A stretch of DNA of 64,000 nt from Chamaelirium japonicum. Its lineage: Eukaryota > Streptophyta > Magnoliopsida > Liliales > Melanthiaceae. The position numbers and the translations under genes are program-made. Shown here piece by piece: positions 53,701 through 55,982 of the stretch (position 1 is its first letter; each line of letters opens with the position of its first letter). The DNA is taken from contig OX393550.1 in the NCBI GenBank assembly GCA_947650365.1, positions 48,220,440 through 48,284,439 on the forward strand. The letters are read 5' to 3'. Below the pieces are notes generated by a model. It made no database searches, was not told the origin of the DNA, and saw only the letters and a list, made by a program, of their open reading frames with translations.

Positions 53701-54598
53701 TTTGGGAGGACCATGTAAATCGCTTAGTATTGTTTTCTCCCACCTTATATTATGTTTCTTTGTAACCTTCACGTGCGCGATTACAAGCACTTAGATCACG
53801 GCCATGCATTGGGTTCGAATGGTTTGGTCACGCAACAACATAAAACCAGATATCAGACGCTCTTATTGATCTAAGTTCAACGTCATTTCAAGCAATTCCT
53901 ATCCAACTCATCAAAGAGTAACCAGTTTATATGAAAAGTAATAATGTGAAAGTAAGAAGCAATAGATTGTCAGAATCATAAGAAAAGCACCACATAAAAA
54001 AAAAAAAAAATTAGAAGACAAGTAGCAAATACCCTTCCAAGATGCCACCACCGCTTAGATACCGCGGCAGAGACAAATTAACAAGAAGCGAACCAGTGGG
54101 GCGGACATGGGCTAAGGTCCTATCTTCTTCCTTGCGACGCCGAATCCTCTCCAGCACTTCCCTGATCTCATCCGGCTTACTCAGCTTCGGGCCGAGCTCC
54201 AATCCCGAAGCCAGCCCTTCCATGCCGTAGATATCGTAGATTTGCCTTTTTCCCTCGTCGGTTAAGATCTCGTACGCGTCACGGATTCGTTGAAAGTTCT
54301 CTGTAGCCACATCCTTCATCTGAACGAAGATGAAACTCCAAAATTCATTTCTGAACTGGAAAAATAATGAAACCTCTTCGATTGAATCTAACCACACCGC
54401 TAATTCCATTTTGCACTGAAATTTGAATCCCTAAGACATCAAAAGGTGTGAGATGATTACCTGGAGGTCCTGGTATTTGTCGGGGTGGTAGATTTGGGCC
54501 CACTGGCGGTAGGCCCTGCGGATCTCCTCGTCGGACGCGTCCGGCGAGATGTGGAGCAGAGCGTATAGCTCTCTCTCCGGCGCCTCTGCTTCCTTCAT
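1..54598 (-). CDS. OWL1: DNAJC11/OWL1-type J-domain protein, 11 exons seen, 3' end outside the window
   Basis: Spliced gene on the minus strand; the 3' end lies beyond base 1. Exons (high to low): 54598-54461, 54319-54033, 44094-43897, 43784-43670, 39644-39558, 34648-34560, 29372-29288, 22001-21948, 17164-17084, 3000-2923 and 32-1. All introns are GT-AG and all phases agree, giving 414 codons plus two bases. Residues 1 to about 80 form a J domain with the HPD triad at 38-40 (YHPDK). A charged stretch follows, then the DUF3395-type region of the DNAJC11 family ([59 protein letters not shown]). From memory the Arabidopsis homologue has about 540 residues, so roughly 120 should lie outside. Animal DNAJC11 associates with the mitochondrial MICOS/MIB complex. 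Arabidopsis OWL1 acts in phytochrome-dependent very-low-fluence responses. The role here is inferred from homology. Only about 2.3% of the span is coding. Confidence 0.93.
33..538. other. Left part of OWL1 intron 10, no feature recognised
   Basis: AT-rich intronic sequence between exon 11 and a hAT-like insertion. I see no coding similarity, no RNA gene and no clear repeat. Confidence 0.6.
539..1091. mobile_element. hAT-like non-autonomous element, family with GGATTCG motifs
   Basis: Imperfect inverted ends TAGGCCTGTCAA and (reverse complement of the right end) TAGGCTTGTCAA match the classic hAT terminus TAGG-NTGTCAA. Flanking 8-mers catagacc (531-538) and tatagacc (1092-1099) agree at 7 of 8 positions, as expected of a hAT target duplication. 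The interior has repeated GGATCGGATT/GGATTCGAA motifs in both orientations and no transposase. It lies in OWL1 intron 10. Confidence 0.75.
1092..1741. other. OWL1 intron 10, no gene recognised
   Basis: AT-rich filler between two hAT-like elements. Sequence from about 1600 to 1741 may continue the SINE found at 2440-2570, because the element at 1742-2430 appears to have inserted into that unit. No coding signal is seen. Confidence 0.45.
1742..2430 (-). mobile_element. hAT-like non-autonomous element, AGGCGC family, copy 1
   Basis: Its right end CACCTTGACAACACTG is the reverse complement of the CAGTGTTGTCAAGG terminus of the copy at 26678-27423. The whole 690-bp interior is a recognisable reverse-complement match to that copy, including the long T/A-rich stretch and the blocks around ttatgagttctcattta and gatgttggcatgttgca. 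Both ends carry GGCGC/GCGCC-type arrays. The left end is degenerate (CAGAAGTATTATCAAGGCG). Both flanks share aacccc, but a clean 8-bp duplication is not visible. No coding capacity. Confidence 0.75.
2440..2575 (-). mobile_element. tRNA-derived SINE remnant
   Basis: On the minus strand, GATAGCTCAGTTGGTAAG (2552-2569) carries a good RNA polymerase III box A (TAGCTCAGTTGG). It is followed 33 bases later by GGTTCGAATAA (2512-2522), which matches the core of box B. Spacing and order fit a tRNA head, but no tRNA cloverleaf can be completed, so this is a SINE rather than a tRNA gene. Its 3' part seems to be interrupted by the hAT-like element ending at 2430. Confidence 0.55.
2923..3000 (-). CDS. OWL1: OWL1 exon 10
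   Basis: 26 codons, residues 379-404: [20 protein letters not shown], then AKSSIQ. The acceptor is ttgcag|AAA and the donor CAG|gtagac. VKPY-RRE-QKALEK is the conserved basic start of the C-terminal coiled coil of DNAJC11. Confidence 0.92.
3370..4270 (+). pseudogene. RTE-type LINE reverse-transcriptase remnant
   Basis: Read in patches across several frames, the plus strand shows RTE reverse-transcriptase landmarks. These include GLHQG (motif B, about 3400), [20 protein letters not shown] with the catalytic FADD changed to FAHD (about 3472-3530), then [13 protein letters not shown] and later LRWLGHIQ (about 4040). It ends with a basic segment finishing in DPK-K (about 4230-4250), as RTE ORFs do. 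Stops and frameshifts are frequent, so it is long dead. It lies in OWL1 intron 9, antisense to the gene. Confidence 0.75.
4271..4769. other. OWL1 intron 9, unassigned
   Basis: AT-rich sequence between the RTE remnant and a SINE. A small open frame (4403-4603) has no recognisable similarity and is probably chance. Confidence 0.5.
4782..4955 (-). mobile_element. tRNA-derived SINE with target-site duplication
   Basis: Minus-strand element of about 174 bp. A tRNA-like head has an exact box B, GGTTCAATTCC (near 4893), and a weaker box A-like stretch around GTGGAGTTGGAAAACC. It ends in an A-run (T-run at 4781-4788 on the plus strand). Flanks cacacctgttct (4770-4781) and cacacctcttct (4956-4967) agree at 11 of 12 positions and look like the target duplication. 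Short length, pol III head, A-tail and duplication together define a plant SINE. Confidence 0.75.
4968..5452. other. OWL1 intron 9 between SINE and LINE, unassigned
   Basis: Low-complexity intronic sequence. Repeated aaatcagattt/gatctcac-like phrases suggest old repeat material, but nothing nameable is visible. A small open frame at 5237-5437 has no recognisable similarity. Confidence 0.4.
5453..5470. repeat. Target-site duplication of the LINE, left copy
   Basis: The 18-mer tgaatgagcaaaaccttt is identical to 11145-11162 and brackets the LINE exactly. The copy merges into the T-run that is the element's poly(A) tail read from the plus strand. Confidence 0.9.
5561..6375 (-). pseudogene. LINE ORF2, C-terminal zf-RVT segment after the frameshift
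   Basis: Begins with FWLDQWVGD in the shifted frame and runs through [20 protein letters not shown] to the zf-RVT domain: [20 protein letters not shown], then CPLC followed by [15 protein letters not shown]. One UAG at 5651-5653 ([19 protein letters not shown]) precedes the terminal stop at 5561-5563. The terminal stop is followed by a 90-base 3' UTR and the poly(A). No RNase H domain is present in this element. Confidence 0.85.
6364..7920 (-). pseudogene. LINE ORF2, reverse-transcriptase segment
   Basis: Same frame as the endonuclease. It contains [30 protein letters not shown] (motif A, catalytic Asp), [15 protein letters not shown] (motif B), [13 protein letters not shown] (motif C, catalytic Asp pair), KYLGLPI and the thumb/connection block [20 protein letters not shown]. 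All key catalytic residues are present. The frame breaks at 6371-6380, where GDGRNI loses one base; the next frame resumes with [18 protein letters not shown]. Confidence 0.92.
7933..9189 (-). pseudogene. LINE ORF2, endonuclease segment
   Basis: AP-like endonuclease from the ORF2 start. It has [13 protein letters not shown], the catalytic QETK ([10 protein letters not shown]), [27 protein letters not shown] and SDHVPLLLD, in family order. A coiled segment with [12 protein letters not shown] follows. It nicks target DNA to prime reverse transcription. It ends at UAG 7933-7935, after which the same frame continues into the reverse transcriptase with no gap, so a single UGG-to-UAG change probably split the ORF. 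The start at 9189 lies inside the end of ORF1. Confidence 0.9.
9164..10879 (-). pseudogene. LINE ORF1 (nucleic-acid chaperone type), one in-frame stop
   Basis: Two same-frame segments, 10879-10448 and 10447-9164, are separated only by UGA at 10448-10450. The N-part is proline-rich and ends in two CX2CX4HX4C knuckles, [14 protein letters not shown] and [14 protein letters not shown]. Beyond the stop come a fold resembling the RRM/DUF4283 domain ([15 protein letters not shown] to [10 protein letters not shown]), a Ser/Pro-rich linker and a C-terminal helical segment. The product would coat LINE RNA. The UGA could have arisen from CGA by CpG decay. An overlapping frame at 10812-11120 may hold more of the N-terminus. 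The C-terminal end overlaps the ORF2 start by 26 bases. Confidence 0.8.
11145..11162. repeat. Target-site duplication of the LINE, right copy
   Basis: Identical 18-mer to 5453-5470. It marks the intact 5' end of the LINE and shows that the copy is full length. Confidence 0.9.
11163..12840. other. OWL1 intron 9, unassigned repeat-like stretch
   Basis: About 1.7 kb without a recognisable domain. Short open frames occur on both strands but none shows a motif. Composition and scattered stops fit a decayed retroelement. I cannot name a family. Confidence 0.35.
12921..13074. repeat. Inverted repeat whose two arms are themselves CACGTG-centred palindromes
   Basis: 12926-12961 is a perfect 36-bp palindrome (half site TTGACTTTCTTAGGACAC, centre CACGTG). 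13034-13069 is the same palindrome with one mismatched pair. The whole unit 12921-13074 is also an inverted repeat: the arms extend to aattattgac outside and to caattgtagc/gctgcaagtg inside. Degenerate half-units lie at about 12868-12912. It may be a foldback MITE. No target duplication is obvious because the right side abuts a TA tract. Confidence 0.7.
13075..13141. repeat. (TA)n microsatellite, about 33 units
   Basis: Uninterrupted alternating TA from about 13078 to 13140, directly beside the second palindrome. The tract is fully self-complementary. Confidence 0.95.
13243..14898. mobile_element. hAT-like non-autonomous element, GATACG family
   Basis: Ends CTGGGATACACCGATAC (left) and CTAGGAAGCACCGATAC (right, reverse complement) match at 14 of 17 positions. 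Perfect 8-bp duplication cctccaac at 13235-13242 and 14899-14906. The left 200 bp are a dense array of CGATACG/GGGATACGGG units, with a shorter mirror array (ACGTATCGCCGTATC) at the right end. The 1.66-kb interior holds tandem gatcacagccg/gatgcaccggtcgactgtg blocks, GGCGATCGTCCGCGAGG-type repeats and two related AACCCTAA/CGAAACC blocks (14110-14400). No transposase is seen. Confidence 0.85.
14899..14965 (+). repeat. Tandem direct duplication of about 32 bp
   Basis: The unit that starts cctccaacagaggatggaat and ends catggaacctga occurs twice back to back. The first copy begins exactly at the right target duplication of the GATACG element. Confidence 0.85.
14966..16720. mobile_element. Gypsy-like LTR or leader region with GCTCGC-rich units
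   Basis: GC-rich compared with its surroundings. From about 15290 to 16150 phrases such as gatcagctcgcccacgg, agctcgcctagtcgcacacgatcag and cacgcgatcagctcgcacgcgg recur in tandem. The right part (16240-16720) reads like an LTR: a ctataaa box at 16514-16520 and an end ttttcccccaaca. No protease or reverse transcriptase is visible. Fits a decayed Ty3/Gypsy non-coding region, but boundaries are not certain. Confidence 0.4.
17084..17164 (-). CDS. OWL1: OWL1 exon 9
   Basis: 27 codons, residues 352-378: [20 protein letters not shown], then SLYFLLK. The acceptor is ttgcag|GTG and the donor AAG|gttcca, whose +3 to +6 bases are a weak match to consensus. The hydrophobic helix matches the membrane-like stretch before the C-terminal coiled region. 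The donor opens the 14-kb intron 9 that holds the LINE. Confidence 0.9.
17165..17744. other. OWL1 intron 8, proximal part, unassigned
   Basis: AT-rich intronic sequence next to exon 9. No repeat or coding similarity recognised. Confidence 0.5.
17745..17832. repeat. (TA)n microsatellite with GATA interruptions
   Basis: About 88 bases of TA dinucleotides with a few TAGATA interruptions. Confidence 0.95.
18319..18664. mobile_element. Long-TIR MITE (GGCAAATTnCAAAAACC type)
   Basis: Arms of roughly 150 bp pair across 18319-18664. The left arm starts GGCAAATTTCAAAAACC and the right arm (reverse complement) GGGCAAATTACAAAAACC; both continue with a ...CTCAAC-TTTTTGTTGAACAATT-like block. This end sequence is a widespread plant MITE type, often ascribed to Mutator-like elements. 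No clear target duplication. Confidence 0.75.
18710..20000 (+). mobile_element. Ty3/Gypsy (Tat-like) 5' LTR and leader remnant
   Basis: The key landmark is ctggtgccgtctgtaggaag at 19691-19710. It resembles the TGGTGCCGTCTGTGGGAA primer-binding junction that follows 5' LTRs of Tat-lineage plant gypsy elements. Upstream, about 18850-19690 is LTR-like (tcaataaact near 19442 as a polyadenylation-type signal, aacaactg/ccgagttgg blocks). Downstream, a gag-like reading continues to about 20000 with no intact ORF. No pol is left. Confidence 0.5.
20155..20970. repeat. Decayed repeat with GGGTTGG/GGTCGGG motif arrays
   Basis: Two blocks dense in GGTTCGG/CAACCCAACCC-type motifs (20165-20330 and 20755-20960) flank AT-rich sequence. 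The right block ends CCGAGTTGCAGCCCTA, a typical hAT terminus (reverse complement TAGGGCTGCAACTCGG). A matching left end and target duplication were not found, so this is probably a fragment. Confidence 0.45.
20971..21947. other. OWL1 intron 8 distal part, no feature recognised
   Basis: AT-rich sequence without recognisable coding or repeat structure up to micro-exon 8. Confidence 0.5.
21948..22001 (-). CDS. OWL1: OWL1 exon 8 (54-bp micro-exon)
   Basis: Eighteen codons, [18 protein letters not shown] (residues 334-351), bounded by tttag|GGA and CCG|gtaagt. It is isolated between introns of 7.3 and 4.8 kb. The family context ([21 protein letters not shown]) makes the assignment secure. Confidence 0.93.
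22002..24791. other. OWL1 intron 7, first part, unassigned
   Basis: About 2.8 kb of AT-rich intron. Short open frames at 23514-23753 and 23993-24223 show no family motif. No RNA gene seen. Confidence 0.45.
24800..25370. mobile_element. hAT-like non-autonomous element, GACACG variant of the GATACG family
   Basis: Ends CTAGGAAGCACAGACAC and (reverse complement) CTAAGAAGCACTGATAC. Perfect 8-bp duplication ctttgaac at 24792-24799 and 25371-25378. The ends are nearly the same as those of the element at 13243-14898. Here the subterminal array is GTGTCGGACA/CGGACACG on the left and GTACCCGTGTCC on the right. The interior holds an inverted pair around aacctatctgatcctttgaggtttcagatagg. Confidence 0.88.
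25447..25934. mobile_element. Probable MITE with GGGG-ATAATTAAAAAAATACC ends
   Basis: The left end GGGGATAATTAAAAAAATAC and the reverse complement of the right end GGGGTAATTAAAAAAATACC pair well. The similarity continues weakly into a TTAATTTT-AG block on both sides. An inner pair (gttaccaagtc ... ggtaac) hints at a second, nested insertion without a clear duplication. Confidence 0.45.
25935..26669. other. OWL1 intron 7 between MITE and hAT-like element, unassigned
   Basis: AT-rich intronic sequence with no recognised structure. Confidence 0.45.
26678..27423 (+). mobile_element. hAT-like non-autonomous element, AGGCGC family, copy 2
   Basis: Best-preserved copy. Perfect inverted ends CAGTGTTGTCAAGGCG / CGCCTTGACAACACTG minus one base (CAGTGTTGTCAAGGCGAC versus CAGTGTTGTCAAGGCGCA). 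Exact 8-bp duplication gtattgat at 26670-26677 and 27424-27431. About 95 bp at the left and 170 bp at the right are nearly pure AGGCGC/GCGCGCC/AAGGCGC arrays. The AT-rich middle matches copy 1 (1742-2430) in reverse orientation. No coding capacity, so it depends on a transposase elsewhere. Confidence 0.92.
27432..29287. other. OWL1 intron 7, distal part, unassigned
   Basis: About 1.9 kb of AT-rich intron. Open frames at 28057-28344 are short, mutually antisense and have no recognisable similarity. Confidence 0.45.
29288..29372 (-). CDS. OWL1: OWL1 exon 7
   Basis: One base of the Ser-305 codon plus residues 306-333: [20 protein letters not shown], then MLYTIGIQ. The acceptor is tttgcag|C and the donor CAG|gtgatt, phase 0. 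[20 protein letters not shown] is a hallmark of the DNAJC11 C-terminal domain. Confidence 0.93.
29373..31149. other. OWL1 intron 6, first part, mostly unassigned
   Basis: AT-rich. At 31021-31135 the motif gcggtcgcatatgcgaatac and related ATATGCGA units appear. The same motif type recurs at 34200-34280 and 45160-45190, suggesting fragments of one more repeat family. The open frame at 30434-30772 has no recognisable domain. Confidence 0.4.
31150..31598. mobile_element. hAT-like element, CGAAAT-motif family, degenerate copy
   Basis: Both halves carry many CCGACATT/CGAAATTTC/CCGAAATCCGAC units. The right end TTAAAACTTTG (reverse complement CAAAGTTTTAA) resembles the CAAGGT-type ends of the copy at 32936-34019. 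The putative duplications acatggaa and gcaaggaa match at only 6 of 8, so the boundaries are approximate. Confidence 0.5.
31607..32927. other. OWL1 intron 6, middle part, unassigned
   Basis: An open frame at 32527-32739 reads 70 residues with a basic composition but no recognisable family. The rest has no coding signal. Could be decayed transposon coding sequence. Confidence 0.35.
32936..34019. mobile_element. hAT-like non-autonomous element, CGAAAT/ATATCTCG family
   Basis: Ends CAAGGTACTAAAAATC and (reverse complement) CAAGGTTCAAAATCTC. Perfect 8-bp duplication ggcgaaag at 32928-32935 and 34020-34027. Near the ends, cgaaatatcgcgatatc, tcgtgaaatgac and tcgaaatttcgaccgaaatg repeat as short motifs. 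The 1.08-kb interior is AT-rich with a small tandem (atggttatatgtaaat) at about 33205-33275 and no ORF. Confidence 0.87.
34560..34648 (-). CDS. OWL1: OWL1 exon 6
   Basis: Residues 276-304 plus two bases of 305: [20 protein letters not shown], then HGRVAGRVG. The acceptor is gtgcag|TTT and the donor AG|gtactt, phase 2. It continues directly from GELK of exon 5 in the family order. Confidence 0.92.
34943..35209. mobile_element. Foldback MITE (TAGGGTAAATTAyACTT type)
   Basis: About 48-bp inverted ends: left TAGAGTAAATTACACTTGAC, right (reverse complement) TAGGGTAAATTATACTTTAA, both continuing with CCCCCTGAAGTTT-GCCCAAAA and TCACTTA. Total about 267 bp, without coding. This terminus is common in plant genomes. 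Confidence 0.85.
35210..38514. other. OWL1 intron 5, middle part, repeats without a clear family
   Basis: 35580-35705 is a fragment rich in CAACCCAA/GGGTTGG units ending CCCAAGTTGCAGCCTTA (hAT-like end). 36290-36560 is a degenerate minisatellite of TTTTGGGTAAATT-like units, which explains the repetitive open frame read on the minus strand. About 36100-36655 may be another hAT-like copy (right end ...TAGTGCCTTG), but no target duplication was found. 37200-38500 is unassigned. Confidence 0.4.
38515..38810. mobile_element. Hairpin MITE
   Basis: Arms 38515-38579 and 38745-38810 pair over about 63 bp at roughly 85% identity, with the best-conserved cores gtccacatagtta-aatttcggtcaa and taggtttgaatgagatt. 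The 165-bp loop contains a further imperfect palindrome around caattaatcagcaacgattg. No ORF. Confidence 0.7.
38811..39557. other. OWL1 intron 5, near exon 5, unassigned
   Basis: AT-rich intron. A short tandem of acctcacaggaaaagca(c/t)aaa around 39475-39545 (three partial copies) lies directly next to the exon 5 donor. Nothing else is recognised. Confidence 0.45.
39558..39644 (-). CDS. OWL1: OWL1 exon 5
   Basis: 29 codons, residues 247-275: [20 protein letters not shown] followed by KTSAVGELK. The acceptor is gttcag|ATA and the donor AAG|gtatat, phase 0 on both sides. It matches the conserved QLVLG-SE...GWQKKD block of plant DNAJC11 homologues. Confidence 0.92.
39645..43669. other. OWL1 intron 4, unassigned with local duplications
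   Basis: About 4 kb of AT-rich intron. Two diverged direct copies of about 125 bp lie at 42440-42565 and 42670-42790 (ccaaattaag..gatga.taagct..tgta..gggttttaagtt). A shorter pair ataccttggcaatggtaa / ataccatggcaacggtaa sits near 40980 and 41065. No coding domain recognised. Confidence 0.45.
43670..43784 (-). CDS. OWL1: OWL1 exon 4
   Basis: Codes for residues 209-246 ([19 protein letters not shown], then [18 protein letters not shown]). The acceptor is tgtcag|T, completing the Arg-208 codon, and the donor AAT|gtgagc, phase 0. Intron 3 is only 112 bp, the shortest in the gene. Confidence 0.92.
43897..44094 (-). CDS. OWL1: OWL1 exon 3
   Basis: Codes for residues 143-207 with split codons on both sides. 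It contains [20 protein letters not shown] and [18 protein letters not shown], the start of the beta-rich middle region of plant DNAJC11 proteins. The acceptor is gacag|A and the donor CG|gtatga. The split glycine and arginine codons join exactly to the neighbouring exons. Confidence 0.92.
44095..45349. other. OWL1 intron 2, exon 3-proximal part, unassigned
   Basis: AT-rich. A diverged direct duplication is visible around gataatgact-gtacctatctaggtgta (45022-45055 and 45114-45142), and a cgcatatgcggtcgcacttgac-type fragment lies at 45165-45195. No gene seen. Confidence 0.4.
45350..46010 (+). pseudogene. Ty1/Copia pol 3' end (RNase H) and polypurine tract, decayed
   Basis: Patchwork reading gives [14 protein letters not shown] (the RYLKGT-motif before RNase H) near 45385. 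Near 45750-45880 it gives [28 protein letters not shown] and [12 protein letters not shown], equivalent to the HHIRE-V-G-V-L-KI-T-NPADMLTK-VP-KF-CLDLI end of Copia polyproteins. The sequence aattcaagtcaaggtgagaac at 45970-45990 sits where the polypurine tract and 3' LTR start should be. Stops and frameshifts abound. Confidence 0.65.
46011..46860. other. Probable remains of the Copia 3' LTR, unassigned
   Basis: Follows the polypurine tract, so part is likely LTR. It contains an island of GCCTAAGCG/GACCTAGGC motifs (46165-46200) that resembles subterminal motifs of the hAT-like families. The right LTR boundary is not identifiable. Confidence 0.35.
46868..47985 (+). mobile_element. 5' LTR of a decayed LTR element, split by a hAT-like insertion
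   Basis: Shares extended similarity with 50755-51250. The clearest core is gagtttggttaaggtctttc..acaaaag.gggccttatgcatg.atggggat, followed by polypyrimidine CTTTC blocks and ttattgatg.aaa.ccaca. Just after it, ttttatatcagagaccatga (48000-48020) resembles the initiator-Met primer-binding site TGGTATCAGAGC. A hAT-like element at 47247-47811 interrupts this LTR. Confidence 0.6.
47247..47811 (+). mobile_element. hAT-like non-autonomous element, AGGCGC family, copy 3
   Basis: Ends CAGTGTTGTCAAGGAG and (reverse complement) CAAGGTTGTCAAGGCG. Duplications gtcccttt (47239-47246) and gtccctta (47812-47819) match at 7 of 8. Subterminal arrays are AAGGCGC, CCTAGGCGC and GCGCACCTAGG. The 300-bp AT-rich interior differs from copies 1 and 2, so this is a sub-family. 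It sits within an LTR. Confidence 0.85.
48020..48649 (+). other. Internal region of the LTR element, first part
   Basis: Between the putative primer-binding site and a nested hAT-like element. A reading such as [12 protein letters not shown] near 48460-48500 recalls the ...L-G-A--WW of retrotransposon gag, with stops nearby. Too decayed for a confident family call. Confidence 0.35.
48660..49738. mobile_element. hAT-like non-autonomous element, ATATCGC family
   Basis: Left end catggtttaaaataccgg, right end (reverse complement) ttgtgttttaagtatcg. The flanks share aacttataag (48650-48659 and 49737-49746), which contains an 8-bp duplication cttataag; overlap makes the exact end uncertain by two bases. 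The first 130 bp repeat ATATCGCTATATCGCC-type units and the last 80 bp carry GCGATATATCC/GGCGATATC. The interior is AT-rich without ORF. Confidence 0.75.
49747..50754 (+). other. Internal region of the LTR element, second part
   Basis: About 1 kb between the hAT-like insertion and the 3' LTR. No intact domain is recognisable. The short internal region (about 1.6 kb without the insertion) suggests a largely deleted or non-autonomous element. Confidence 0.35.
50755..51250 (+). mobile_element. 3' LTR of the decayed LTR element
   Basis: Partner of 46868-47985. It starts tgttgacgggtggatctt and contains gaggtttggttagggccttt and gggtcttatgcatgcatgggg, followed by tgaataaaga (polyadenylation-type) and CTTTCTCTTT tracts. 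The copies differ at roughly one position in five, so the insertion is old. Confidence 0.6.
51285..52757 (+). pseudogene. Ty1/Copia pol RNase H region, split by a hAT-like element
   Basis: Upstream of 51483 the reading is a weak Copia connection region. After 52300 it gives [12 protein letters not shown] (A-KEA-WLKGLI), CDNPSAIK and [25 protein letters not shown] and [18 protein letters not shown] follow; this is the RNase H end (KHIDVRYHFIR, NPADMLTKPLP). Then ctcaagccaaggtggagatt (52740-52759) is the polypurine tract and 3' LTR junction. Internal stops show decay. Plus strand, antisense to OWL1. Confidence 0.75.
51483..52292. mobile_element. hAT-like non-autonomous element, GACTCG family, nested in Copia
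   Basis: Ends CAGTGTTGTAAAACCC and (reverse complement) CAATGTTTTTAAACTC. Perfect 8-bp duplication gttacaac at 51475-51482 and 52293-52300. The left end holds GACTCGACTCGACTCGG and GAAACTCGGCCGAGT; the right end holds GAGTCGAGTCGAGTCGG and TTTCGAGTCGACTC. The interior around 51730-52010 has moderately GC-rich unique sequence with short ORFs on both strands, possibly a captured gene fragment, but nothing recognisable. Confidence 0.9.
52758..53760 (+). mobile_element. Copia 3' LTR interrupted by a hAT-like element
   Basis: Starts at tgttgactctattgaaacat just after the polypurine tract and resumes at 53451 after the nested insertion. The right LTR boundary is not certain; 53760 is an estimate from the change of composition before 53800. 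Confidence 0.5.
52854..53450. mobile_element. hAT-like non-autonomous element, CCTAGGCG family, nested in a Copia LTR
   Basis: Ends CACTGTTTTAAAAGACGG and (reverse complement) CAATGTTTTAAAAAACGG match at 16 of 18. Perfect 8-bp duplication gtttttgc at 52846-52853 and 53451-53458. The left 170 bp have GGCGACCGCCTAGGCG, CGCCTAAGCG and AAGCGGGC units; the right end has GCGCCCGCTTAG and CCGCCTTCCGCC. The middle carries a duplicated ccccgacccc..cgatcc..ctcc phrase and an AT-rich stretch. No ORF. Confidence 0.92.
53761..54032. other. OWL1 intron 2, 5' end
   Basis: AT-rich intron next to the exon 2 donor, with an A-run at 53996-54010. No repeat recognised. Confidence 0.5.
54033..54319 (-). CDS. OWL1: OWL1 exon 2 (J domain second half and linker)
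   Basis: Codes for residues 47-141 plus two bases of 142. It begins [19 protein letters not shown], completing the J domain (helices III-IV), followed by [11 protein letters not shown], the conserved DNAJC11 stretch after the J domain. Then comes a charged helix ([17 protein letters not shown]) and [12 protein letters not shown]. The acceptor is ttcag|ATG and the donor GG|gtattt, phase 2. The intron before it is only 141 bp; the one after is about 9.9 kb. Confidence 0.94.
54461..54598 (-). CDS. OWL1: OWL1 exon 1 (start codon, J domain first half)
   Basis: Codes for residues 1-46, starting [15 protein letters not shown] and ending KYQDLQ. It contains helix II ([11 protein letters not shown]) and the catalytic HPD loop that stimulates Hsp70 ATPase. 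The ATG at 54598 follows a GC-rich leader and puts the J domain at the very N-terminus, as in DNAJC11 proteins. The donor is CAG|gtaatc, phase 0. The longer open frame from 54626 is in another frame and shows no family similarity. Confidence 0.94.
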
Positions 54599-54720
54599 CG
54601 CTGCCGCCGCCCGTCGTCGTCGTCACGAGCTCGGGGTGGTTTCTTGCGCGGGGGGTTTAGAAGGGGGAAAGGTTGGGGTTTGGAGTTTATGATGCGAGGG
54701 TTTTAGGCTGCATTTGGTTC
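54599..54720 (-). promoter_or_regulatory. OWL1 5' leader and proximal promoter
   Basis: Sequence directly upstream of the OWL1 ATG. The first 50 bases are GC-rich with GAC/GGC triplet runs, followed by a C- and T-rich stretch, typical of a plant 5' leader. No clear TATA box was recognised. The leader start is not defined by sequence alone. Confidence 0.4.
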
Positions 54721-55982
54721 GTAGTATCTGGTGCGATAAGATGTTTTGAGGTAAGAGTCTAAGGTATACAACTTACCTAAAAAATTATAACTTATACACA
54801 GCACTGTAGCAGATCGTCTTTGATGGCAACACACATGTCGATACTGCAACGGACTGCCTTCAACAGCAACACACTTGAACATCATCGTTACATGAAGTGG
54901 GCGTTTTCGGCGCAACCAACTCCCCCTCCCCCTATAAACGATCAATCACAGTTGTCTCTGTTCGAACGGATTCCTCAAGATCAACCCGATGGTTTGGGGC
55001 AGGCGAAATTTCAGCATGCGGGTTTATTGTCGTTAATGCGAACAACGATCACGGGATGAACGATAAGGTTTAGTGCAGTTTCAATGGGTCAGGATTTTAG
55101 GGGTTTAGTGCAGTTTAAATGGGTTGGGATTTGAAACCAAGGAGGGATCGTGCGTTGATTTTTGAATGAATAGTTAGATCTATTCGGTTAATTTTTGTCC
55201 AGTCGGCTTTTTTGTTACGTTTTGTCTAGTCAGCACAAAACTGGTGTCCCTTGTTATATAGATAACTCAAGTATCTCAATACCACAAAACTAGTGAATGG
55301 TAAGGCAAATACACTCGCATTAGTTGCATTCTATCTCAATGCAAACACGAGACCATCACCGTCGGTTGGTGGATCACTACTAGATCATCGTCGTCGATCT
55401 CCAGACCACCGAGCCATCGACGAACCATCTCCTCCAAGCATTGAGTCATCGTTAATCACCATCGAACTACCATAGAATCGTCGTTAGCCGTCAAACCATC
55501 GCTTCTAACCACCGGGGCTCTGGTCACTGAACCAGAACTATTATAAACCTTTTTTTTTCATTTTTATAAACTTATCAATACTCAACTCAAATCTTATTTC
55601 AAAACAAATGAAGTAAGGTATTTAGATATCGAGGTATTTCCATACCTTAATAATTTGGATACATCACCCATTACTCGTGTGTGCAATGCCTCCATCCAAA
55701 CAGAGCCTACCTTTTTATAGGGGTGTTTGAGAAAGCCGCGTCACAATGATCCATCTAAACACAGAACTCGACTCCGCTCCAATAACAAAATAGGCCAGTA
55801 ACATACCTCAGGCATGTGCAATGTGGAAGCAACAACTATGATGGGCAGGGGTACTTTCATCAGAAAACGGGGAGGGATCTCTTCACAGCCACTGATTCCC
55901 CATCGCACGACCTGAGTGCTACATGACGATTACTGGCCAATTTTACTTGGGAGAGTAAAGTCAATGACCCATAATATTAAGT
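54721..55982. other. Intergenic region upstream of OWL1, unassigned
   Basis: 54708-54730 (ttaggctgcatttggttcgtag) and 55695-55715 (reverse complement taggctctgtttggatgg) look like a degenerate TIR pair of the common plant TAGG-CTnTGTTTGG type, but the flanking 8-mers do not match. 55335-55510 is rich in CATCGTCG/CGATGG triplet repeats. No gene is supported. Confidence 0.4.

Noticed and set aside
54345..54626. Minus-strand 93-residue frame starting MTTTTGGG over OWL1 exon 1
   Set aside because: Shifted frame; the J-domain frame starting at 54598 carries the HPD motif and joins exon 2 in phase.
54708..55715. Transposon with TAGGCTGCATTTGG / TAGGCTCTGTTTGG ends
   Set aside because: The ends look related but the flanking 8-mers (gagggttt and ccttttta) do not match, so the pairing may be coincidental.
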